Origin: Juglans regia
Taxonomy: Eukaryota; Streptophyta; Magnoliopsida; Fagales; Juglandaceae
Length of the DNA stretch: 64,000 bases
NCBI RefSeq assembly: GCF_001411555.2
Contig: NC_049909.1
Coordinates: forward strand, 15,930,686-15,994,685
Direction: 5' to 3'
A model generated the notes under the pieces. It did no database searches, was not told the origin of the DNA, and saw nothing but the letters and a program-made list of their open reading frames with translations. Both the position numbers and the translations under genes were made by a program. Shown in pieces: positions 1-9,721 of the stretch. Every line of letters starts with the position of its first letter. Within the stretch, counting starts at the first letter, position 1.

Positions 1-2226
1 CGAAGATTGCAGGGGCTATGGAATTGAAAGATTTCTGTCCTATAAGTTTGGTAAGTGAGATTTATAAAATCATTTCGAATGTGCTAGCAAACCGCATGTG
101 TTTTGTGATGGATAAAATAATCTCTAAACCTCAAAATGCCTTTGTTTGGGGTCGACAAATTTTAGATTCGGTTTTGATAGCAAACGAGTGCTTGGACAGC
201 CGGGTGAGGGAGGGTAGACCGGGAGTCCTTTGTAAGTTGGACATGGAGAAGGCCTATGACTGTGAGCTAGGATTTTCTGCTTTATGTGTTAAGGAGGTGT
301 GGCTTCAGAGATAAGTGGTGTGGTTGGGTTAAACATTGTGTTTCAAACACTCGGTTTTCTGTGCTTGTTAACGGCAAACCATGCGAATTTTTTCAGAGTT
401 CAAGGGGTTTGAGACAAGGGGATCCGTTATCTCCTTTCCTTTTTGTTTTAGTAATGGAGGCCTTAAACCTATGATGGAAGCTGCTGTAAGGGGTGGTTTC
501 TTGGCTGGTTTTTCAGTGGGAAGCACTAGCAACGGGTTATCCATCTCCCATTTATTGTATGCGGATGACACTCTAATTTTCTGCGATGCTGACAGTGGAA
601 ATATTGAAGCTTTCAGGGCTGTACTGTTGTGTTTTGAAGCGGTTTCGGGCCTCAAGGTGAACTTGAGAAAGTCGGAATTGGTTCCAGTGGGGGAGGTGGG
701 GAATATTTACTATTTAGCTGATTTGATGGGCTGTAAAGTGGTAGCTCTCCCTATGAGTTACCTCGGTCTTCCTTTGGGAGCCTCTTTTAAAGCAAAATCT
801 ATTTGGGATGGAATGGTAGAGAAGGTAGAAAAAAGGTTGTCGGGGTGGAAGCAGCTTTATCTTTCAAAAGGTGGGAGGTTAACTCTTATCAAGAGTACTC
901 TCTCCAATCTTCCTACATACTCTCTCTCTTTATTTCCTTTACCAGTGGGGGGTGGCTAATCAGATTGAAAAACTTTTTAAGGCCTTTTTGTGGGGAGGTA
1001 TGGGTGAGGAATACAAGTTTCATCTTGTGGGTTGGCCAAGAGTGTGTTGTCCTAAGGAGATGGGAGGTTTGGGGGTGTGTAACCTGATTACTTTCAATAA
1101 AGCCCTTTTGGGAAAGTGGCTGTGGAGATTTCAATTGGAGTAGGATTCGCTGTGGAGAATGGTAGTGGATGGGAAGTATGGCTGTGATTGGGGGGGTTGG
1201 TGTTCTAAGGAGGGTAGGGGGACTTACAGTGTGAGTCTTTGGAAGTTTATTAGAAAGGGGTGGAAGGAGTTTATAACACATACCAGTTTGGAGGTTGGTG
1301 AGGGCACAAGGATCAGTTTCTGGTTTGATGAATGGTGTGGCGAAAGAGCCCTGTTTTCTGCATTTCCAAGAGTTTTCAGACTAGCCGAAAATCAACAAGC
1401 TGTCGTGTCAGATGTGTTGTGCCGAGCCAATGACACAGTGTATTGGAACCTGTCCTTTTCCAGAAATGTGCAGGATTGAGAAGTTGAGGAGATAACAGGC
1501 TTTTACAGTTTTTTGTATTCCAGGAAGATAGGTGGTATTGTGGGAGATAGAATGCTGTGGAAACACTCAAAGAACAAGAAATTTTCTGTCTAATCCTTCT
1601 ACAAAGTGCTGCAAAACCACCAGCCCTTAGTGTTCCCATGGAAGGGTATATGGAGAGTCCCGGTTCCACCTAAAGTTGCATTTTTCGTTTGGACTGCGGC
1701 TTTAGGTAAAATTCTGATGGCTGACAACTTAAGAAAACGAGGGATGATTATTTTGGAGTGGTGCTACTTGTGTAAGAAAGATGGTGAATCGATTGATCAT
1801 ATTTTTCTGCATTGTGAGGTGGCAAGGGAGTTATGGGATGGCATTATCAGTAGGGCTGGGTTGTCATGGGTTATGCCCAGGAGTGTGGCGGAACTTCTAG
1901 CTTGCTGGAATAGACAACATCATAGTTCTCAGTTGGCTGTGACATGGAGGATGGTCCCTTTGTGTTTATTGCGGTGCATTTGGTTGGAAAGAAACGAGAG
2001 ATGCTTCAACAACAAGGAGAGAACAGTGGGGGAAATCTGGAACTTTTTTGTATTTTCTTTGGTTCAATGGTTTTCTGCTATTGTATTAAAGGGAGGGAAT
2101 GGTCATGAGTTTTTACTTTCTTTTCAGCTTGCTAGAGTGTAATTAGGTGTCTCTTTTGTATACTACCTGTGTACATGGGCTTTGCCTAGTTGCATTTGAT
2201 TAATAAAGTTTATTACTGACAAAAAA
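1..2226 (+). mobile_element. L1-type LINE, 3' part of ORF2, decayed
   Basis: Non-LTR retrotransposon cut by the left window edge. It carries reverse transcriptase and a zf-RVT-type C-terminal domain and ends in a short A-rich tail followed by a GA repeat. The 3' end resembles the minus-strand copies at 7860, 39324 and 40708, so all four look like one family without an RNase H domain. The 5' end lies outside the window, so a target-site duplication cannot be checked. Confidence 0.9.
18..2142 (+). pseudogene. LINE reverse transcriptase (ORF2), broken
   Basis: Protein fragments in several frames align end to end with plant L1 ORF2. They include a finger segment with LDMEKAYD (near 240-262), the [10 protein letters not shown] motif (about 409-440), an intact YADD catalytic box (about 556-570), the PMSYLGLPLG segment (about 750-780), and a zf-RVT domain (about 1636-1830) with WRVPVPPKVAFFVW and CYLCKKDGESIDHIFLHC. 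Frame changes occur near 265-285 and near 950, and in-frame stops at about 1141, 1478 and 1591. It cannot make a full protein. It ends at a stop near 2140 without an RNase H domain. Confidence 0.88.
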
Positions 2227-4602
2227 GAGAGAGAGAGAGAAAGACTGATTGCGACAACTCAACCAGATGAGACATCTCTTACTTACTATTTAATATACCA
2301 AAAATAAATAACTTTCTAGATCATACCTTGATTTACGACCCAAACCAATAAACACTAAACATGTCACAAGGTTTACACACTTTGAGATATTGATAGGCCA
2401 TGACTCCAGTGGGCACCAACGACCTTCCAACTTAACTGTTTATACCTCTGAAAAGCTTACTATATAAAATATATAGATTTGATAGGTAACAACAGCCTGA
2501 GAAATCCCAGTGCAATCCCTCCCAGTGACCTCTCTTTGCCTTCAAATGCCCTCTTATAAGCATCAAATAAAAAAGGCGATATAGCCAACAAGTCAACCAA
2601 AGACTTGTCTATAACCAGATTAACACCAGTAATGGAAAAGGACTAAAGAAGAGAGATCAAGTGCAACAGACAATGCAAGTAGAAAATTATCCAACGCCTT
2701 TCATGCTCGTATAGAACCAGCTCAAGTAGAATATTTTCAGATTTAATGATAATTATGAAATATAGAAACAGATGAGAACAAAACAAATAAAAAGAATTTT
2801 AATTGTACCTGTCTAATTAGTGGACAAATTCCAAAGCCCATCATTAAATGATAAAGATCTATACAGTAACTTCCTAGAATTTATGAATTGAGAAATGATA
2901 ACTAAAGGGAAGCAGCTATAGAAAAGACACTCCATAGGTCAATTCCTAAAAGTATCAATCCGAAAGTGGGTTTAAACAAATCTTACCACATCTATGGAAA
3001 ATAAAGGAACACAATGATAAGAATTAGTGATGTCTGGATGTGAAAATTCTTGGGATGAATTTGATGAAAAGTGAAGAAATGAAGTTGAGATGAAGCTTTA
3101 AATGTTTTTGTGAGAGTTGTGGGTCCCACCTTGAAAATACATTGGAATAATAATTTTTGTCAGATTGACGGCCACCACGGGAAGGTCTGGTGGTGGCCAG
3201 TGCTTAATACAAGCTATGTACTATTGATTTTTAATTTATATTAATTGAAATGAAAAATTTTTTGCGTAAGATATTTTTGAGTTTTGTATGTTTGGCAGAG
3301 AAGTTGGAAAAAACTTGGAATTGTAGAGTGAAAACCACTCTACAATTTTGTTGCCAAACACGAGCTTAGCCCCAATCTTCAAAGAAGTGTACGTGATTGT
3401 GCAGTCCTGTGATACATACATGAAAACTGTTAGCCTTGTCAATAAGTGCCCTCTTAATTAACATTTAAAAAAATGCAAATTGGGATGACATCCATAAGTG
3501 GTATATAGCGGCGTAACATTGTTATCCATATGAGAAGAATGTCAAATTGGAGAGAGAAAGATAGGGAGGGAAAGAGAGACAGAGAGACAGATGGGTGGGA
3601 AAGCATTCGACTTTGAGACTCGGTTTCAACCTTCAATTAAAGGAGGTAATAAGCTTTGTTTGGAAAGTGTTTTGGGGTATTTGTGATTTGTAACATCCAT
3701 AAACTGTTTTTGGATGGTTTTGCAATGTAGCACCTGGAAAGTGTTTGGGAAGATTTTTTAGTGAGGAGAAGGGGGAATTGAAAACAAGAAAGTTCGAACA
3801 AGAAAACCACTAAGCTCGGTGGTGGATCTACCCCCACCACATCTGGCTGGCCGCAAGGGAGGCGGGAGATACCCCCTCATAGAGCAGCAAAGCAGCCACG
3901 TACAAGGATGGGGGAGATCACTTCCTCCCAGTTCCTCCCTTGGCTCAAACATGAGGATATGCGAGATGTGTCCCATCCCTCGCAGCTTGCCGTACAAAAG
4001 GCTGCAGGCTGTGGGTGAGGAGGTGGGAGATCTCATGGCAGTATCTCCCCCATCTTCCTTGGGTTCACCATGCGGCTGTAAGGAGGCAAGGAGCAGGACA
4101 TCTCCCCATCCACCATTGCTCAAAGGCAGGCATGCACAGTAAAGGCCACACTTGCGGCAGAGGGGAACTATCACTACTGCACCACAGTTTTTTTTTTTTT
4201 TTGTTGGGGAAGGGGGGAGATCTTCCTCAACATCTGTACTTTTATTTCTTCTGTTTTATTTGCAAATAAAATTATAGAACAAATTAAAGGAAATTGTCCT
4301 CTATAACAATTTTAAAACTTTTACTGAGAACGTAAGTTTTATAACTGTCCTCAAAAACAGTTTTGGTCTTCTGTTTTTTTGGCTGCAATTTTAGGGGAAG
4401 CTGTTCGAAAAGAAACTTGTTCTCGAGATTCAGCAAAAAAAGAATATTGTTCTTAAGGACAATTACCAAACAATACCTTCAGGCTTCATGTCTGCATATA
4501 AAAGTGAACCTTTAAGCAAGAATAAAAATAACTAGGGTTTTCATAAGTAGAATGCAAGAAAATCACCTTTTCTCCGTGAGATCCAACCGGCTGCACTCTG
4601 CC
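2227..4602. other. Intergenic DNA, no gene recognised
   Basis: It starts with a short GA repeat (2227-2243) and is otherwise AT-rich. A C/G-rich patch at about 3820-4150 opens reading frames on both strands, but these are low-complexity and match no family I know. A T-run lies at 4189-4202. The last few hundred bases probably hold the 3' UTR of the SUVH gene. No transposon ends were found here. Confidence 0.5.
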
Positions 4603-7533
4603 TCAATACATCCTGCCAGTGCATTCTATAGAGCCACAATAGCAACTCTTCTTTTTTATATTGCCATTTGAGTCACGAACCTGATCTATCACATAATTGT
4701 AATGGTAAGTCAGCTCCTGCAAAGGAGGAATGTTCTCAGCGGCAAAAAGCATTATGTGAGGAATTCTCCTATCATCACGATCATATAGGACATTTTGGGC
4801 ATACAAATTGGGAGAGCAACTGTGGTTGATGAATCTCCCCACATTGCCATACTGTGCTGCATCAATGGTGAAGCCACCATCCTCCACAACTTCAGAGGAA
4901 CTTGCTTGCACATCAGGCATAAGGGACGAGAGTCCATCCCAAAGAGAACTGTCATTGTAGAGATTCCCAATGTCAAACAGATACTCATCATTACCAGTTC
5001 TTTGCTCAGCTTCCTTCTCTTCGAGGAGCTCTCCTATATACTCACATATAAAACTTCCAGAAGGAATGGAATTAAGGGATCTCACCCCCCATCCCCTCGA
5101 TTTGGTTTTAAAAATTTCAAGCTGAAATTTGATACCACGCTGGCTAACTCTATTATGGCAAGAAGGAGGACACGAGCAAGAAGGACCACACTCATAGACA
5201 AGGGGCTTTGCTTCAACTATAGCACCATTATGGTTAAATGGGATTTCTCCACCATTCTTGACTGCACACAGACATCTCTCAGAATCTGAGCATCCATTGG
5301 TGCAGTTACAACCCTTAGGCTGTAGAGGGTGGCACCAATTGGGGTATATCATGCTAGTTATGTATGTAAATGGTGGAGGTTTTGCATCATCTATGGTATT
5401 CACCGCAGAAATGGGAATTAATTCTTTCCCTTGTGAGATATCATTTACACAGAGACCCTCCCTTATTTTGTATTTTTTGGACTTCCTGACTTCTTGCCAA
5501 GCAAGCTCTGGTTGACCAGGGATTCTGTCCAACTGAAACTTAAAAACCAGCTTACCATGCGGCCCCAACTCCTGCCAACATTTTCCCACCAAATATAGCC
5601 CATCATAGACATATGTTTTTCCATCTGAAGACTCGGAGCCACGGATCACCCTAACCGAATTCTTTTCATGCATGCTATTCTTCAAAGCAAGGTTTCCCCT
5701 TTCAAGCTTCTGATCTTCGGGTTCTTTATCTGCATTCATCACATTTCCTCCCTGGCCTGTATATATCAATGAATCTGAATTATCCAAAAGATCAGCATAG
5801 CCCCCGGATGCTACAACGCTAGTTGCAAGAATCTTCCCACCGTGCTTTACATAATCTATACCACCCTGAATCGGACGATGAAGGCCAATAATATTAAGTT
5901 CAACCCTATAGTGAAACTCATCACCAACTTCAACTCCTGGAACAGATCCCAAGATTTGCTTTCCAGTGTTAACATATTTTTTGTTGTCTTTCAGAATTGC
6001 TGCTGCTTCAAAATCAATCCTCCTTTTCTTTTCCTTATTTTCCTTAGACTTTCCATTTTCCTTATTTTCCTTAGACTTCCCTTTTACCTTTGACTTTGCT
6101 TCTACTTCCTGCAAGAGCTTCCTACAGATGGCTTGAAATAGACGCAGTGTCTCCCTCACTTTGTTCCGGGTAACTACATCATTGTTTTGACCATTAGAAC
6201 TTACACTCCATTCAATGGGAGGAACGTTTACTTCAAAACTACGTGGCCTTGGAGCCAAATGAAAGTCGTCATGTTCATCATCATCAGCAGCAGAATCCTC
6301 CTTATCTGCAATAACCATTTGACCAACACTTTGATTAGCAGTGTTTCCTGTAACAAATGAGTTCTTTTTTTTAGACTTCACTACAGAATCTTTCGCTTCA
6401 TGCTTTGTCCTCACCGCAGATTTATATTTTCCACTCTGTAGAAAACTATGTTTCTTCTCTTTGCTTTCACTTGTAGCACCAGATTGATGGGGTTTATAGG
6501 CCCCTTTCCCCTTCTTCCAAGGACAATTTGGTGCAGCCATCAGACCTTGCACCACAACCCAGTCCAGCATAGTTTCCAAACTTTCATTATCTTTATCTTC
6601 CTCCCGCAGCCGGTTCTGATTTCCAGATATTTTGGAAAGCTTTCTCTTTATGCTCGAGTCCTCTCGGTAAACTACTATCTCCTTCCCCATTTTTTCTTCC
6701 AGTTCTCCAATGTCCTTGGATTCTTTTATGACAACTGTCTCGGACTGGCGGTCAACATTTCCCCCCAATTTGCTCTCCGGCACATTTTTATCTTGAACAT
6801 CCTCTCCCATTAGCCTCACATTAGTTTCTATAGTCTTTTTGAATGTCCTGTCATCCATATCAGACTTCTCTTGACCCAAAATATTGTTCTTTGGAGAACT
6901 AAACACCTTCAGACTCTCTTTACTAAGACATGGAGCATTTCTTCCACACATGGGAGGGAAGTCTCTAATGGCAGAAACATTTCTTTGAGAAGGATACCTT
7001 TTATCCATAGTCCCCCCAAAACCATTGCCATTAGGAACAGCACTAGAACCATCAGATGGTGAGAAGGATTTAAAACTACTTGGCGAAATCATTTCTTCTT
7101 TTGAAGCCGAAGCAACCACCAAATGTAAATCCTTCGATAAAGCCATGGCAGCATCTTCTAAACCCTTTACAGGTTCACTCAACCTTGCATTATTCAAAGC
7201 TTGTGAAGCTGGTGACTGTGATTCCACATGTTCAGCACTCACAGATTCAAGTCTATTAACTTGACCAGATGAAACAACCACTTTTTCTTCCTCTGATGTC
7301 AAAACACTTTTTGGCTCAAGAGAGTGGGTTCTTCGTACAAAAGGTCCACATCCTGGTGGGAAATCACGAACAGAAGAAACTGAACGCCTCTTATACTTGG
7401 GTAGACCGGTATGGCAAGAACAATCACCATTTTCCATAGACAATCTTCCCAATTTTCCTTCTGAATGGCCACTATTTACCGATGTAACTGTTTTAAGAGA
7501 TTCTGGATGCAGCATATTGTCCATAAACCCCAT
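4603..7533 (-). CDS. SUVH5/6-type histone H3 lysine-9 methyltransferase
   Basis: An uninterrupted 976-residue reading frame. The first ATG is at 7533 and has an in-frame TAA upstream. Domain order: a long disordered N-terminus with two copies of RDFPPxCG (residues 56-63 and 190-197); a Lys/Glu-rich stretch (about 486-506); an SRA/YDG domain (about 526-680, with GVEVGDEFHYRVEL and YTGQGGN); a Cys-rich pre-SET (about 734-796); a SET domain (about 800-947, with RGWGVRS, NHSCSPN at 903-909 and YHYNY at 943-947); and a post-SET CxCx4C at 964-971. These are all the parts of a working enzyme. Known family role: nuclear H3K9 methylation guided by SRA binding to methylated cytosine, which feeds non-CG DNA methylation and transposon silencing. 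Length and motifs favour SUVH6 or SUVH5 over SUVH4; I cannot separate those two. An acceptor-like TTTGCTTTCAG just upstream (about 7567-7577) suggests a 5'-UTR intron. Confidence 0.96.
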   Translation of the reverse strand: MGFMDNMLHPESLKTVTSVNSGHSEGKLGRLSMENGDCSCHTGLPKYKRRSVSSVRDFPPGCGPFVRRTHSLEPKSVLTSEEEKVVVSSGQVNRLESVSAEHVESQSPASQALNNARLSEPVKGLEDAAMALSKDLHLVVASASKEEMISPSSFKSFSPSDGSSAVPNGNGFGGTMDKRYPSQRNVSAIRDFPPMCGRNAPCLSKESLKVFSSPKNNILGQEKSDMDDRTFKKTIETNVRLMGEDVQDKNVPESKLGGNVDRQSETVVIKESKDIGELEEKMGKEIVVYREDSSIKRKLSKISGNQNRLREEDKDNESLETMLDWVVVQGLMAAPNCPWKKGKGAYKPHQSGATSESKEKKHSFLQSGKYKSAVRTKHEAKDSVVKSKKKNSFVTGNTANQSVGQMVIADKEDSAADDDEHDDFHLAPRPRSFEVNVPPIEWSVSSNGQNNDVVTRNKVRETLRLFQAICRKLLQEVEAKSKVKGKSKENKENGKSKENKEKKRRIDFEAAAILKDNKKYVNTGKQILGSVPGVEVGDEFHYRVELNIIGLHRPIQGGIDYVKHGGKILATSVVASGGYADLLDNSDSLIYTGQGGNVMNADKEPEDQKLERGNLALKNSMHEKNSVRVIRGSESSDGKTYVYDGLYLVGKCWQELGPHGKLVFKFQLDRIPGQPELAWQEVRKSKKYKIREGLCVNDISQGKELIPISAVNTIDDAKPPPFTYITSMIYPNWCHPLQPKGCNCTNGCSDSERCLCAVKNGGEIPFNHNGAIVEAKPLVYECGPSCSCPPSCHNRVSQRGIKFQLEIFKTKSRGWGVRSLNSIPSGSFICEYIGELLEEKEAEQRTGNDEYLFDIGNLYNDSSLWDGLSSLMPDVQASSSEVVEDGGFTIDAAQYGNVGRFINHSCSPNLYAQNVLYDRDDRRIPHIMLFAAENIPPLQELTYHYNYVIDQVRDSNGNIKKKSCYCGSIECTGRMY

Positions 7534-7566
7534 TAGAACTCCCAAAATGAGTTAAAGCTGCAATCT

Positions 7567-7577
7567 AAAATGACCTG
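7567..7577 (-). other. Candidate 3' splice site of a SUVH 5'-UTR intron
   Basis: On the minus strand a pyrimidine-rich tract ends in TTTGCTTTCAG followed by G, about 35-45 bases upstream of the SUVH start codon. Intron-less coding regions with a 5'-UTR intron are common in this gene family, so this site is plausible. The matching donor is proposed near 16119, beyond the transposon cluster. Confidence 0.5.
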
Positions 7578-8050
7578 AAAGCAAAAAGTATCAGTAAATC
7601 ACACTAATACTGCCCATAAGGAAGTGTTAGTGAACTACACTAATTCCAAAGGTTAAATACCAAATGCAAATGCAACATGTCTTTAATCCGGTTAAACGCC
7701 AGACCCGCATAGCGCGTCCCCATCACACGGATTGATAACAAGGTCGAAAACCATCTTTACATTGGATGGTTTGGTGTTTTGATGATCCCTACCTTTTTGA
7801 CCGCAACTTCAGGTAAATCATCGAATTTTCACCAAGGAGACGCGGCTTCTAGAAATTGCTTTTATTTATAAGTAAGAAAATTTATTGATCCTCATAATTA
7901 AGTATAGTCCAAGTACACAGGTGGTATACAAGAGAGAAATACCTAATTACAACCTACGAACAAAGAAAGAAGCATACAAGTCATTATAGTTAACCCCTCT
8001 AATACAATAGCCTTAGCCCAAAGTAACAAAGATCGAGAAAATAAAGTCTC

Positions 8051-8412
8051 GTTTGGATGTTGAGATGAGATGAGAAATCTGTGATTAGTAGTGAAATAAT
8101 TTGTGAATAGTAGTGAATTGATTTGAGTTAAGATGTTTTATGGGGTTTTGAGAAATATTAGAGAGAAAATTGAATAAAAATATTATTAGAATATTATTTT
8201 GTTTCGGGATTTGAAAAAGTTGAATTGTTTTTGTATTTTGTTTGGAAGTTTGAGAGAGTTGTAATGATTAGGTAATTATTAGATGAAAAAATTAAAAATT
8301 TGAAAAATTTGAAATTGAAAAGTGTTTGTGTTTGTGTTTGTGTTTGAGTGGTGTTTGGATGTTGAGATGAGACAAGATGGGTTGAGAGCATCTCAACATC
8401 CAAACGGGGCCT
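8051..8412. mobile_element. hAT-like MITE inserted in the LINE
   Basis: A 362-base AT-rich element with inverted ends: GTTTGGATGTTGAGATG on the left and its complement CATCTCAACATCCAAAC on the right, followed by GGGGCCT. AAGTCTC flanks both sides (8044-8050 and 8413-8419), a 7-of-8 duplication that fits hAT. The adjacent LINE sequence resumes directly after it. It has no coding capacity. A (TGTTTG)n run lies near 8322-8346. Related copies occur at about 46554, 56283 and 57490. Confidence 0.75.
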
Positions 8413-8419
8413 AAGTCTC

Positions 8420-9255
8420 TAATCCCCCCCAACGAGCGTTCTCTATTTTCAAAACATCTTCCATTCTTCTCATTCCATGCACACCACATATGACATAGGG
8501 GCACCATCTTCCAAACATCCGCTACTTGACGATTTCCCCATGTTCCACACCAACAAGTTAAAAGGTCCACCACCCTCTTTGGCATCACCCAAGCAATGTC
8601 CAGCATTACAAAGATTTCATCTCCCATCGAGCCTTCGCCACATCGCAATGGAGAAGTAGATGGTCTGTCGATTCACCATTCCTTTTGCACATCAAGCACC
8701 AATCCGTTATAAAAAATCCGTGCTTCCTCAGCTTGTCCATGGTCAGAAGTTTCCCATGAGAGGCCAGCCAACCAAAGAAAGCAACTTTTAAGGGAACTTT
8801 ACACTTCCAAATGCGTCTCCAAGGGAAAACAGTAGAAAAATGGGTAGACAAAGCATTGTATAGAGATCTAACTAAGAAATTCTTGTTCCTGGGGTGTATA
8901 CACAGCAACTTGTCCTCCACACCACACACCAAATTCAATGCATATAAAGTGCTGAAGAAATTAGAAATATCTCCCACTTCCCAATCTTGAACTGCTCTGA
9001 TAAATGACACATTCAACTACAGCAAGCCATTTGAAGAGTCCATATAATTAGCAACAGAAGCTTCCTTATGCAATGCAATTCTAAAAAGAGAAGGAAGGAA
9101 AAACCTTCTTGAGAACATCACCGCACCAAACATCAATCCAGAATTTGACCCTTGTTCCATACCCCTCCACAAATCTGAAATTATGAATGAAATCCTCCCC
9201 TTCCTAATAAGTTTCCATACTCCCACACCATACGATCCACGCACTTCATTAGAAA
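8420..9255 (-). pseudogene. LINE RT C-terminus and zf-RVT domain, broken
   Basis: Minus-strand frames at 9244-9017, 9016-8606 and 8648-8420 are consecutive pieces of one L1 ORF2 tail. The middle piece holds the zf-RVT domain with WKCKVPLKVAFFGW and CLMCKRNGESTDHLLLHC. The last reads MVPLCHMWCAWNEKNGRCFENRE, as in the LINEs at 1-2226 and 39324-40398. Frame changes separate the pieces. The annotated frame runs on into the neighbouring MITE, which is not part of the gene. Confidence 0.8.
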
Positions 9256-9260
9256 TCCAT

Positions 9261-9671
9261 TGTTATGGGTAAACTAGTGAATTTACCCAGAACTTAGACA
9301 ACCGAATGTAAGAACAACACTTCAGAGAGGATAACATGAACAGTATTGAGAAAAACCCAAGAATCCCTTGTTGATTCTCGGAAGAGGTATTCGAGGAACC
9401 TCCAACCTCCAAAACAATTGCCTTATTGATTCTGATGATTCTCTGTAATTACAATGCACTCAGTATTTATAACACTCGAGTGATCAAAACGCCCCGTATT
9501 GAAATGTAACAAACTCACCGCCTTAACCCATTTCAGTTAAAACCGTTATTCCCTTACACTAAACAAAACTCACCGTTTCATTAAAGATGAAACTCCCCGT
9601 TTAAACCCCTTAACAATCTCGACTGCTCTCTCTTTATTAACTAACTGTCTAACTAACTTTCAGCCATTACA
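9261..9671 (-). repeat. 3' LTR of the gypsy element
   Basis: A 411-base terminal repeat, TG...CA on both strands. It carries one of the two differences from its partner (A against G in the stretch gacaRccg). The polypurine tract lies immediately to its right, which marks it as the 3' LTR of a minus-strand element. Confidence 0.95.
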
Positions 9672-9721
9672 TTCCCTTCCCCTTAACAAAGTCCTTGACC
9701 ACAAGGACTTAATCCTCCCCA

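Noticed and set aside
3758..4174. Overlapping long frames on both strands in a C/G-rich patch
   Set aside because: Low-complexity composition keeps all frames open. No domain, splice structure or codon pattern supports a gene.
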